In this document: positions 24,416 to 36,300 of the stretch, in pieces
How positions within the stretch are numbered: the stretch's first letter is position 1
Layout of the letters: each line of letters begins with the position of its first letter
Assembly (NCBI RefSeq): GCF_050624435.1
Contig: NC_134535.1
Span: 122,995,731-123,059,730, forward strand
DNA from: Tenrec ecaudatus
Lineage: Eukaryota; Chordata; Mammalia; Afrosoricida; Tenrecidae
Length of the DNA: 64,000 nt
Direction: 5' to 3'
Notes under the pieces: model-generated
What the model was told of the DNA's origin: nothing
Seen by the model: only the letters and a program-made list of their open reading frames with translations
The model's database searches: none
Position numbers and translations under genes: made by a program

Positions 24416-25240
24416 GAAGGTTTTACAGAAAATGGGTGATGGTTCTTGAAATGGGTTATAGTTTTTGAAATACGTACATGTCTGTGGAATACTAATCAGA
24501 TGACAATACAGAAAATTACCATCTTCCAGAAAATTTTCTCAAGTCCATTCCTAATCAACAGGTATTTTTGAGATCAGTGCTTTTTTAATGTCTAAAGCTC
24601 TCAATTAGTGTTGCCTATTTTGTTGTTGCCAACGGTGTTGACTATTTCATTTAGTCATCTAAATGAAATGGTACAGTGTAGGAGGCGGTTGGCTGGTCCA
24701 GGTGTTTCCTGGTATGTGACTAATTAGTTCCCTGTGCCTCTGTTGACCTTGCAGCTAAATACATTGAGAGATAACTCAGTTCTGTATGACCCACCTGAGA
24801 TTCTTTTGAGCCTTGCATGTCCTTGTGCTTATCTTAGAATGTAGTGCTTTTATTATTCAAGTGTCTAGACAGTGTGTCTAGTTAAGTAATATTTGCATAG
24901 ATAAGAGGTTCAGCATGTTTTTTAGAGCTAGTGCTTTAACCTTTGCTTTGTAACTATTCCCTTGTAAGAATAGCATAGAAACCAAGCTTTGAATATATTC
25001 GAGGCTTCAGTTCATCAGACTGTTGCCCTCCCAATCCCATACTTTGTACATGACTTTTTCCCCTTTCATCTGCAAGCCTCATTTCAGATGCAGCTTGGTG
25101 CAGGATAGCTGATCTATCTTCCACAGTACAGTATGTATTCTTTTGTACTTGACTTATTTATTCCTCAGAATATCAATTACATTTAACCTTGTTCTTCAGT
25201 GTAGCGATTATTCATTATTTATTATTGCTCTGTAATATTC
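24416..25240. other. Intergenic, nothing recognised
   Basis: No exon found on either strand; perhaps old repeat remnants around 24700-24900. Confidence 0.35.
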
Positions 25241-25244
25241 TACT

Positions 25245-25332
25245 GTATGGGGAGGCTTCAAAGAATTTAAAGAAAAATTGATAAGACATAGAGTTTGTCT
25301 ATGGAGGTTTTGAAGCCCACTTGTATAAAATG
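25245..25332. mobile_element. Palindromic mariner-like MITE
   Basis: Ends GGAGGCTTCAAAGAATTT and GGAGGTTTTGAAGCCCAC are near inverted repeats over about 85 bases. The same ends recur at 5155, 40660, 54095 and 63465. Confidence 0.5.
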
Positions 25333-25950
25333 TATCATATCCAAATGATTCTATTGCCAGTGCGTACATTGATGCTTCGGAAATGTTTTAGGGCTACAAG
25401 TTGCTAGAAGCATACTCTTGCACCGGGCAATGTTTCCTTCTGTTGTAGACAGGTTTGTTATGACTTGGCACCAAATCAGCAGCACATGACACACTTCATA
25501 GAAACCAGAAAGTCACTTACTTTGTGGACCTGAATGAAACACCTCGAGAAGGAGGTGGGGTGAATTTGGTTGGTGAAGCCAGTAATCTAATCTGTCCATG
25601 AGCTGGTTGGAGTGGGCAAAAGCATGATACAACTCGCTGGATACCTGTATCTCAGTATTTCAACCCTGAATCCCACAAACCTCTAAGACTCATGTTCCTG
25701 CTGTACTCCCACTTCCTAAAACTGATCTCTGATTCTCTCACTGCTCAGCTGTAAGCTTAAAGCACACGAGTGATGGGGAACATAATACCTGGAGACTTAA
25801 TAACAGCACCATTTGCTAATTTTACCATCCATCACACTTCACCTCTCTGCTTTTAAATATATCATAAACCTCTCTCCCTTTCAGCTGTATCTAAATAAAG
25901 ACAACAAAATCATGTTTCTTCTTAAACGGATTTAATTATCCTAAATTTAT
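25333..25950. other. Intergenic, nothing recognised
   Basis: No exon or clear repeat. 25400-25560 may be an extension of the mobile element family on its left. Confidence 0.3.
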
Positions 25951-25954
25951 AATC

Positions 25955-26140
25955 CAGGGAGCCCTGGTAGTATAGTGGTCACACGTTGGGCTATAATTCG
26001 CATGGTCATCAGTTCAAAACCACCAGCAGCCACATGGGAGAAAGACTGGGCTTTCTACTCCCGTAAAGAGTCCACAAAAGTCCACAAAAGGGTCACTATG
26101 AGTCAGCATTGATTGGATTGCAGTGAGTTAGAGTCAGAGC
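25955..26140 (+). mobile_element. AfroSINE
   Basis: Very typical head AGGGAGCCCTGGTAGTATAG, B box in CAGTTCAAAACCACCAGCAG, TGGGCTTTCTACTCCCGTAA. A short internal duplication AGTCCACAAA is seen twice near 26070-26090. Confidence 0.93.
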
Positions 26141-26454
26141 TAATTTATAACCCGGGTGTCAGAAATCATTAAACTCCTGGTTACCAAGCAAAAGGGTGGC
26201 ATTTGGAAGTCAGACATAAATGCTTCATTTTTTAAAAGTATTACACTGAACTTAGAAGAAACAAACAAATGCCAATTTTATTTTACTCTCCATTTACACT
26301 ATACTGCCATGCTCTGTTGTTGCAAATAGTCTTCTGAAACCTTTGGAAACACTCAGCTTTAGGTGACTGTAGAAGGAGTCACGTATACATACTTTTTTGT
26401 CACTGCATACCATGGAGTACAGCATCCAATTTAAGAGTGGAAATGGGCCATTGA
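26141..26454. other. Intergenic, nothing recognised
   Basis: No supported feature. Confidence 0.4.
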
Positions 26455-26995
26455 TGCTTATAATTCTTGTCAACGAGTCAGTTCCAACTCAGTGACTCTG
26501 TGGGTAACATGGCCCTTCCTGCGCCATTCCCATAATTGCTCTTACTTTTAAGCCCTTGTTGCAACGACTGTGTCAATGCATCTTGTCAAGGTCCTTCCTC
26601 TTTTTTGCTGCCCCTCCTGTTTACCAAGCATGATGTCCTTCTCCCCCTGGAGAAGTCCAGGCCCACCTCATAAGGTATCCAAAGTATGCATATGTGAGAC
26701 AAAGTCTTGCCATCCTTACCTTTCAGGAGCATTAGCAGTTCATGGTACTTTCAGTATTCTTTGCCAGCTCTATAATTCAAATGAATAGATTCTTCTTCAG
26801 CCTTTCTTATTCATTATTCAGTTTTCATATGCATTTGGCTTGGGTCAGGCATACCTTAGTCCTCAAACATCCATTCTTATATCCTTAAAATTGCTCCCAG
26901 GAACAATTTCATCAGCCTGTGTTCAGTCACAGAACAGCCATTACAATTATGTATGTAGGTGGGTTTTATCGAGACGAAACTGTGATGTAGAGAGG
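26455..26995 (-). mobile_element. RTE LINE 3' end
   Basis: CAACGAGTCAGTTCCAACTC at the left, then CCTGTTTACCAAGCATGATG and AAAGTCTTGCCATCC, the complement of the RTE C-terminal coding region. Confidence 0.8.
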
Positions 26996-26999
26996 GTCA

Positions 27000-27585
27000 T
27001 GCTCCCTGCAGAGAATTTAAGGAAAATGATTTCTTCCCAGTGGATGACAGCATTGTTTGTAGTGTGGCCACATCATTCATTCTTTACCCCAGTGGAAACA
27101 CAAATATAGAATAAGCTTACTATCTCAAGATCCTTAACTTAATTATATCTGTTGAGACCTTTTCAGGCCTGATAGCATAAGAAAAACAATAGTAAATCCA
27201 AGTCTATTTTAAATCAGATATAGTGTATTTTGTGTCACATCAACCCAATAAGATAGATTAGAACTAATCCTTAAGGTTTCTGAGATTGTAAATCTTTCCC
27301 TTACAACCTTCTCTTTCTCCTGTGAGATATTCTATCTAATGATCTAGATAGATGACTATAATTACTCTATTATTTAGAAATTCTGTCTTGTAGGACATTT
27401 TATATACACAATTATATCATTTTCAGGAATGCCATATTATTCTTTTTCATTTTTAAAACTTTAAAAATTCTTAGTACCTTTTCTTATTGCATCTTCCAAG
27501 CTAGGATCTTCACAATGTAGTGGAGATTGTCATATCAATGACTGTTAAAGACTGTATCATTACCCTGTTCCCAAGATAACCCAAA
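27000..27585. other. Intergenic, nothing recognised
   Basis: AT-rich; no supported feature. Confidence 0.4.
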
Positions 27586-27589
27586 AGAA

Positions 27590-27890
27590 AAACAGCCATC
27601 CTTGTACCAGAAGTAAGAAGTATAGCCAAAATGCTCCTTAGAAGTAAGAGTGGAGAGACTGTATCTCACTTAGTTTAAACATGTTTGATATTAGGAGGAA
27701 TGAGACCCGGGAGGAAGACATTCTGTTTGATGAAGCAGAAGGTCAATAAAAAAGAGGACACCGAGATCAATAATAATCATAAAACAGTGTCAGCTGACAT
27801 CATGGCTGCAATATTAACTCAAACAGCAATGATGGTAAAGATACAAAAAAATGGACAACATAGAACAGTTAGGTCTGACAGCATGGCCCT
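27590..27890 (+). mobile_element. RTE LINE 3' fragment
   Basis: Contains AGAAGTATAGCCAAAATGCTC, CTCCTTAGAAGTAAGAG and CATCATGGCTGCAATATT, in RTE order. Confidence 0.65.
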
Positions 27891-27894
27891 GCTT

Positions 27895-28760
27895 GACACT
27901 AGTCCTCAGGAAGGGCACACAGAAGACATGGGTGTTATAGCAAAGTGTGGTAAAGAAATTAGATGCTGCCTGACTCTCAGATAAAGTAGCAACTGGGGTC
28001 TTGGAGGTTTGTTTCCAAGCAAACAGCCATCTAAATGAGAAGTCAAATAAGCCCACATGGAAAAAGCACTCCAACATCAGTAACCAACGTATTGCCATCA
28101 TATAATCTGAAGCCAAAGAAGGGAATAGTATAAGAGCCCAAATTTTGAGATTCTGGTTTGTGGAAGGCTATTGATGACAATGGAAGCTCAAGATACATTT
28201 GTGAGGCCCACATAGGAAATAAGCCGCCAGTGATTTCCCTCTATTCATAATGAAGGATGGGAATAAACCGTTACAGAATATAATACATTGAAGAGATGAC
28301 TATAGGAGATCAAAATGATACACCTCACTTGCACAGTTAAAACCTTGTCAGTTGATACATATATGTTGGGCCTGATCTGGGTTTCAACATATTTATATTC
28401 TCTCTCGCTAACATTTTCTTTTGTGTTGTGGTTTATCTCGGATTTATTCTGTCATTGGAGGTAGCCCTTTTGAATGTTTGTTATATGTTCTTTGGATTTT
28501 CAGTATATGAAACCCAGGACAGAGGAATCTATAGAGGTAGCAAGTGGAATAAGGGTTCTGGGGAGGTACAGTGGTTAGGGGGACATAGATAAAGAGGAGA
28601 TGATATCAAGGAATTTAAGAAGAGAATTTTTTGAAACTGATTGTGGTAGCAATGTTCTATCTATCTAAATAATGCTATCTGATGTTATTGAAATATGGAA
28701 TGATATATCTGTATTACCTTCCAATAGAGAGATTTGGGGATCAAAAAAAAAAAGATTGGA
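27895..28760 (+). mobile_element. L1 3' UTR, older Afrotherian subfamily (type A)
   Basis: Parallel to 44055-45000 over several hundred bases: CATCTAAATGAGAAGTC...CCCACATGGAAAAAGCAC, later ATGAAACCCAGGACAGAGGA, then a 3' region rich in GGGG. Placed in L1 because the CCCACATGGAAGAAGCACACC block also sits in the type B L1 3' UTR. Confidence 0.6.
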
Positions 28761-28883
28761 CATTTTGTTCTATTAAACATGGGTTATATGAATTATTATG
28801 AGTCATAACTGATTTAGCAGTTCCTACCAATAACTAATAAGTATGATGTCAGTTTGGGGTTTTGTTTTCATTTACTGACAATT

Positions 28884-29740
28884 TTTTTTTTAATAATTTT
28901 ATTGGGGGCTTGTACAACTCTTATCACAATTCAAACATACTTCCATTGTGTGAAGCACATTTGTACAGTTGTTACCTTCATCATTCTCAAAACATTTTCT
29001 TTCTACTTGAGCCATTGGTATCAGCTCCTCATTTTCACCCTCCCTCCATCACCCTATAATAATTTTTTTTTTGTCTTACACTATCCAATGTCTCCCTTCA
29101 CCCACTTTTCTGTTGTCTATCGCCCAGGGAGGGAGTTACATGTAGATCATTGTGATCGGTTCCTCCTTTCTCCCCCACCTTCTCCTTACCATCCTGGTAT
29201 CTCTACTCTCATTATTGGTCCTAATGGGTTTATTGATCCTGGATTCCCTGTGTTTCCAGCTCTTATCTGTACCAGTGTACATACTGTGGTCTAGCCGAAT
29301 TTGTAAGGCAGAATTGAGATTATGATAGTTGAGAAGGGGGTGGGGAATGGGGTGGGAGGAAGCATTAAAGAACTAGAGGAAAGTTGTATGTTTCATCGGT
29401 GCTACACTGCACTCTGACTGGCTTGTCTCTGCCCGCAAACCTTCTGTAAGGGGATGTACAGTTGCCTACAGATGGACTTTGGGTGTCTACACTCCTTCTC
29501 AGTCACAATAGTATAATTTTTTGTTCTTTAATGCCTGATACCTGATGCTATCAACACCTCGTGATCACATAGGCTGGTGTGCTTCTTCCATGTGGGCTTT
29601 GTTACTTCTCAGCTAGATGGCTGCTTGTTTACCTTCAAGCCTTTAAGATCCCAGAGGCTATATCTTCTGGTAGCATGACACCATCAGCTTTCTTCACTGC
29701 ATTTGCTTATGCAGCCACTTCTTGACTATGATTTTTTATT
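28884..29740 (-). mobile_element. L1 3' UTR (type B), 5'-truncated
   Basis: Begins with the complement of the poly(A) tail and of the AATAAAAT-TATT end, then GCTTGTACAACTCTTATCAC, CCACTTTTCTGTTGTC and GCTGGTGTGCTTCTTCCATG. The 146-residue open frame at 28854-29294 lies in it and is not a gene. One copy of the internal tandem unit. Confidence 0.85.
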
Positions 29741-30282
29741 AGATTAAGAAAAACTGATACTTGGTTTCTTAGAGGTTTCTAAATGATTTGTAGTTTAATT
29801 TTATCAAATGCTGCATTGTCTACAGGAATTACCATATTTTCTCTGTATATTTTAATGTTAAATCTATCTGGTAAATAAACCCTAATTTGTCAGAATGTGT
29901 TATTTTTATTTTTGGATTTAATAATTTCTGCTTCTCAGAACAGTTTGTAATCTACCTAATTTTAGGAAAATTTGGGAACAAAGCATTCTAGTCATCTTAC
30001 CAGAAAACAGTTTTAGGTTTATCATTGTCTGGTATATACCTCATTGATAAATTATAATTTTAGGTTTCTTTCATGTAGCAAATAAGAAGACAAAAGTTGG
30101 AAGATTGAAATATTAATTTAAAAAATTCAATCTTAAATTATTTATATTCCATTTTTGTAGTCCCCGTTCCCTAAAATTGCCATAAATTGCAGGCTGTCAT
30201 CTGGGGCAGAATAATGACACTAATGACTCTATTCCCAGTGGAACTTTAATTAGCGGTGTACTTTTAATCACCACTGAAGTAG
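29741..30282. other. 3' flank of CLEC12A
   Basis: On the minus strand this would hold the 3' UTR. A candidate AATAAA on the minus strand sits at about 29907. No other feature seen. Confidence 0.35.
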
Positions 30283-30391
30283 CTATCTTCTCACATATAT
30301 TTTTTTTCTAGTACACTCAGCATAGTAAACATGTGATTGATGTACATATCCACAGTATAACATCATGTAAATGGTCCATATGCCTGTGTTC
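30283..30391 (-). CDS. CLEC12A: CLEC12A exon 6: end of the lectin-like domain, with a frame break
   Basis: Acceptor ttctctttag; entry phase 2 fits exon 5. The exon reads [20 protein letters not shown]... then [11 protein letters not shown] and a TAG stop at 30285-30283. YCGY and the spacing to the next Cys match CLEC12A. After ECTRKK the expected I-C-E-K is absent in this frame but present one base over: with one more A in the run of eight (30300-30307) the frame would read NICEK and stay open to a TGA at 30199-30197. So the fourth domain cysteine is lost from the frame as given. It lies 17 kb from exon 5, so the link rests on phase, order, strand and sequence. Confidence 0.78.
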
Positions 30392-33300
30392 CTAAAGAGA
30401 AAATAAAGAAGTACACCTGGAAAGTCAGGCATATGAAAAGCAATCACAAAATAGCAACTAAAAGAAGAAATGTTTACACTATTGATCCTAAGGTTTGCAT
30501 TGTCCAAAATAATTTAATGTTCAAAGTATCAGGGATCCTTAATTGACATTAAATAATGTAAAACATTGCTTTATTTCTTTTGTTTTCTTCAGTGTCTGAA
30601 AAATTTATTCCACCCACGCTCTTCTCTAATGTGTTAGTCTGGGTACTTTAGAGAAACAAATCCACAGAAACTCATGTATGAGAGAGTTTTATATAAAAGG
30701 TAAATGCACATCAAGAAAACATCCCAACCCAGTGCTGCCCAAGCCCACAAGTCCAACATTAACCCATATGTCCAACACCAATCCACGAAGTCCTCCTCCA
30801 TTTCACAAAACAGACGCAATGTTGCTGACTGCAGGAGGAAAGCCAAGTCAGTGAACACGTAAACATCTCAGTGCTAGCAAGGATCTCCACGCGGCTGCTC
30901 CAGCACCCAGGGCTGCATTGGAGTAGGTCCATTTGGTTTCTCTTCAGGGATGTCTTGCAGGAAGTGAGACTTGCCAGCTAAAGCAGGGAACTGGCTAAAG
31001 CACCTTCACCTGATCCGACCATCACAAAGCAAGAGACCCAAGAACTAGAAAGTTGAGGCTCACGGAGCCATTTATCCTGCCACCCTTCAATTAACCCCAC
31101 ATGTGTTTATTGGCCAGGTTGGCACAATAAACTATCTCGATCTACCCCTTGCCAACCTGGCACCTGTACATATTTCTTTAGCTTCACAATTGTAATTAAG
31201 TAACACCTACAACTTAATCCTATAATCCTGTGAATATGTTCCCCACCTATGAAAGTTTGTAAGTCAGCCACTTCATGCCTTTATCCCCACAATTTTGAGT
31301 CTCCACTTTATATACTGCCCACCAACATCAACCCAGTTCTCTGAGAAGACAATCATATTTTTCAACATGAAGAGTCTTCATTCCAGTTGGAACCTTGTGA
31401 AGTCTGGATCCATAAGCAAAGTCAAATCTGGACAAGCCATCCATAAAGTCACCAACAAGATCCACCAGTTCACAAGCTCAAAAATTTCCAGCTGGTTGGG
31501 TTCTGGTCAACTCAATGTGAGCTGCCTCACTCAGCCTCTAGAGTGTGCCCTTTGTTCGCCTTGCATTTAGACCATGGGCGCTCACCAATACTCAACAAGG
31601 CTGGGCCCCTCGTGCTAGGTCATGAATCATAGACCAGTCATCCTGCTTTCATCTTCTCATTTTCCTGAAAATCAAGTCCACAGGTGTCAGTGGCCAAACT
31701 CAACTCGTCTCTTTATTGCTGCATTTCTCCTACTTCCACTCAACAAGTAGATCCAGGTGGTCACCTAACATTTTAGCCTGCTCTCAGGCTCCCTTTAACA
31801 TTCAGTTCTAGAGGGGAGTTTTTTCATGGTTCCAGACTTTTTCCAGCTTCTGACAAAAACTACTGGTTCCTGAGTACTCCAAAGCACTAGGAGGGGCATA
31901 TATTTTTAAAGCTTTCTTTGCAGACATGCCCTAAACCCATCTAAAAACCAAATTTTAATGGCTGAAAGTGGGCTTGCAAACTTTCTATTTTCCTACTTCC
32001 CATATTTTCCCCAGAAAATCACCAAGTAAACAGTGTGGCTTTATCTGACCTCTGGCTAGACAAGAAAAACTACCATGAAGGAGAGGTCAAACAAACATCC
32101 ATCTTATGATTTGTTTCGCCAGTACCCCACTCCCAAGGTAACATAATGTGTTAGTCTGTTTACTTTAGAGAAACAAATCCACAGAAACTCATGTATAAGA
32201 GTTTTATTATAAAGGTTAAGTGTGCATCAAGAAAACAACCCAACCCAGTGCTGCCCAAGGCCACCAGTCCAACATTAACCCCTTAAACCATATGTTCAAA
32301 ACCAATCCACAAAGTCCTCCTCCATCTCACAAAATGCACACTGTGATGCCGACTGTAGGAGGAAATCCAAGTCAGTGAACGTATCAACATCTCAGCGCAG
32401 GCAGGGGTCTCCACACCATTGCTCCAGCATTCAAGGCTGCATCGGGGTAGGTCCATGTGACTTCTCCTCAGGGATATCTTGCAGGAAGTGAGCCTTGCCA
32501 GCTGAGGTAGGGAACTTCCTAAAGCAGCCACACCCTAGTCCGACCATCACAAAACAAGAGACCCAAGAACTACAATGGTGAAACTCACTGAGCCATTTAT
32601 CCCTCCGCCCTTCATTAACCCCAAATGTGTATCAGCCAGGTTGGCACAATAAACTTTAACTATCTCAGTCTCCTTTAAAAGTAATTTTAAAGGAACATAT
32701 ATAAAGGACTGTGGGCAAAGGTACACACTTTAGTGAGAATGTGTGGAGGCAGTTCTATTGTCTAACCTCTCTTTTTATAATTAAGTACAGCAGACAATTG
32801 TCCAAGGGTGAGCATGATTTTCTGGCCTCTGAGCATTTGGGGGTCAATATTAGAGTCAGAGCTAAGGCTTTCTGAGTGCTGCATTGTTTTGAGCTTTCAG
32901 CTGATGCAACTCTTTTGCTTTTATTGCTTTCTAGGGCATCTTGCTGCACCTGATTACTATACAGAAACAAAACTCGGGGGAAAGCAAGTTACTTATAGTT
33001 AGTAAGTACACTCCCTGCCAAACATTGTTTTGGAAAGAATAAAAGTGTCTCTTTGGGATGCTGAGATTGCAAATCTTTAGGAGAGCATCTTTCTTCCTTG
33101 GAGTAGTAGGTAGGTTCTAGCTGTTGCCCTTGAGGTTAATAGCCCAAGGCACAACCTAACCCAACAAGGGTCCGTAGGTAAGTCATATAAACTAATATTG
33201 CAACATGAGGTCAGGGTTCTTCAACTATTTAGTAGGGGCCTCATCATTGTTACAATACATATTTACTTATTTCCTATAAGGAATGCTCAGGATTGGCCTC

Positions 33301-36300
33301 TTACATATTTCTGACCTCTCATGTGACTCACCTTCTTGACCAGCTCCTCTGGAGGTCACCTTGATACTGTTAGGCAGGGCAGTCAAATGTCTTAACAAAA
33401 GGAAATTCTTCTGAAGAAGCTTTAATTCTTTAAGGAACACCGTCTTATCGTCCTACTTTTCTGAGAAATTTTTATCATGAATTGACTTTTGATATTTTAA
33501 AATGATTTGGGGGCATCAACTGATCTAAGAAAACTCAACTCAGTGCCGTCAAGGCGATGCTGACTCATCTCAAACTTGTAGGGCTGGGCTTCGAAGACTA
33601 TCGCGCTTCCTGGGAGTAGAAGGTCCCGTCTTCCTCTCCAGTTGTGGCTCATGGTTTCTGCTCACCTTTGGGAGCACAGCCCAGTGCATAGCCGCGATTC
33701 CCTCAGGGCTCCTCCACCAATTGCTATGAGATTATCAGACTGGGTTTTTAAGCATAGTTCCCAGTAATATCTCACTGCTTCCCAGTCTCCCCATCCACTA
33801 TAGCAAAGGCATCAGCATTTGTGTCCACGATTTCAAGTATATAACTACTGCCCCTTATTTCTTTAGAAAGAACACCATCTATCTTAACAGAAGTCGAGGG
33901 TTGGCTGTCAAGTTTTTGCTGTCGATCTTGTTTGTAATTTTGGTTCTGTGATTTTAAAGTGAAAATAAAGAAAATCTTCATCTCTAATTTCTAAGAGGTT
34001 TTGTTAGGCAGCTAGCTTAGGGAATTGGGAAGTCCATTTACGCATGCCCAGGAGAGACAGCAAAGGACAAAGCTGGATTTTCCCGCCAGTGGGTGGAGAT
34101 GGGCGTTACACCTGGAGCAGCCCACCCGGGCCAGGTGACTGCAATTCAGCCAATGGGATCGACCTGGGGTCGTTCACCACACCTCCCCGGGGAACCCTTA
34201 AGAAGGAAGAAACCCAGAGGGAGAGGGTCTTGCTTGGTGGTCTGGTTGTTTTCTTGGGAGGTGAGAGATCCTTGCATGACCTGGGGCAGTCTCTGCCAGG
34301 CCGTATGGTCAGAGGAATCCTATGGGTGCCGCGTAAAACCTGAAGCCTTTTAACTCTCATTAAATTTACTTGGATCACGAGCCCGGCTTCGGCATGAAAT
34401 CTTTCTCGTGGGGAGCCAAGGAGCGAGGCTGGAATTTAGGTCGGAGAGAGAAACCTAACAGTTTTATTATGACTGGGTCTTGTATTTCTTCAAATACTTT
34501 CACATCAATGCAGAACTATGTGGGGGCTACATCTGTGCTCCTCTGGCTCCCAAGGCTGATTGCCCCAAGGCAGAAGTCAGACATGCCCCACCCTCCATCT
34601 TTCCTTATCCTATTTGGACACCAAATATCCCTCCCAGAGCATTCTCTATTTTTCACCGGGATACTATCATGTATTGTAAGGGCCACACAGAACTCACAGA
34701 CAGTGCTCATGGATTGGGTTTCCTAGGGAAGTTAACAGATTCAGGTGAGAAATGCACAAGATAGCGTTGTGCAGTCAGGACAGTTTCTGTGCCATGCCCG
34801 AGGGCAGACCTCTCTCTATCCCTTTACCTTTTGGCTAGACAATGTGATAAGCTCTTGAAGAGCTGTCAATAAATGCCATGGCCTTGAACTCCACTATAAG
34901 CCTCAACCTGAAGGCACTCAGTGCAGTTCTGTGGTTGGCAAACCTTGCTCCCTCAATTCAGTGCCCAGAAGCAGCTGACTATGAGCCCACCTCCTGCCCC
35001 AAAGCACTCAGCTTAACTTGCTGTGGTCTGGTGAGTCCCCTGCTCTCTCATAATAGGGTTCCTGCTGATGCTCCTGCTGATGCTCCACCTCTTTTCTGGT
35101 GGCACAGCTGGCCCTAAGATCAATAAGGTTCGATACACAGATATTGGGGTTCAAAATACATGCTCCACTCTTGGCTAATGTCTTTGGCTGGTTGCAAGAT
35201 CAACTCTTCATATTTCTGAGTTGGCTCATTTTATACCCAGCAGGATGGAAATCACAGGGAACTTTATTAACAGTGACCCACCACTGAATCATACATCCCA
35301 ATCAGTATCTTTCCCCACCTTCTTACCCAGACTCATTCGGAACATTCACTGCACTGTCATATATAAAAATGACCCTACATTTTTGTTTTTGTCTTTTACA
35401 CTTTTTCTAAGAAATAGTAAATCAACTTGATATTAATGTAAACCCCAATAAGTCATGATATTTTACACATCCATTGCTTAATTTTTCTGTGATTTTAAAA
35501 ATCAAATAGATATTTTCCTTGTTCATAGTATGGAAAGCTGTGTGTCCATGTAGGGGAGAAGTTGACACCTTTAAATTCCTCCTTTTAAAACAAAAGACAT
35601 AAGATTTTTGCACATCAGTATCTGCAGCATAAATTTTACTTTTAACTGTTTTATTGACAAATAATTCCCGTATCATACAATTCAATGGTTTAATTACATT
35701 ATGAAGAGTTGGGCAATTATCACCACAATCAATTTTAGACCATTTTATTCTTTCTTTTATTCATGATTATCTATATATTTACCAGTCTCTATATATGTAC
35801 CTATTCCAGGTTTTACATAATGCAACATGCAAACAACAATACAAAGCACCAAAACAATACAAACAGTATCAAAATAAAACAGAGAAAAAACTCAACTGAA
35901 ATGGAAGCAAATATAATAAAAACCAGAACAAATCCAAATGCGTCCAAAAGGAAAACAAATGATAAAGTGACGGATTACATCCATAGCCTTCTGCAAGCCA
36001 CATGCTCAGAATTTAAGCTCGAATATAATTCCTTCCTATAGACTTGGATATCATTATTTATAATCTTTGGATGACAGAGGATGGTGGGCTTCTTCTGTTT
36101 GGACTTAGCTGAGTCCTCACTTAGATGGCTGCTTGTTTTCAGACAGGTCCATATGCTATTCTTTCTGATAGCTGGACACCATCTGGTTTCTTAGCCCCAC
36201 TTTCCCAGAATAAGTTTTATATTGAGGTTATTTTACTCAGCTAATGAAGAAACTGTGGAGAACAGGGCAGGGATTTTTATTTATAGCATTTTATACCATT

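Noticed and set aside
25955..26140. tRNA-like head with A- and B-box-like sequence
   Set aside because: Part of an AfroSINE; it does not fold as a complete functional tRNA gene.
28854..29294. 146-codon plus-strand open frame, with similar ones at 37157-37528 and 48335-48772
   Set aside because: All three lie in the same antisense stretch of the type B L1 3' UTR; low stop content comes from its C-rich composition, not from coding.
30634..30858. Minus-strand frames in the LTRs (also 19169-19393 and 32283-32531)
   Set aside because: Repeated because the LTRs are repeated; they start and end at LTR features and have no ERV gene content.
34044..34378. Three overlapping open frames in GC-rich DNA, suggesting a CpG-island gene
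   Set aside because: The stretch is a solo LTR with exact TG...CA ends and a GTTT duplication.
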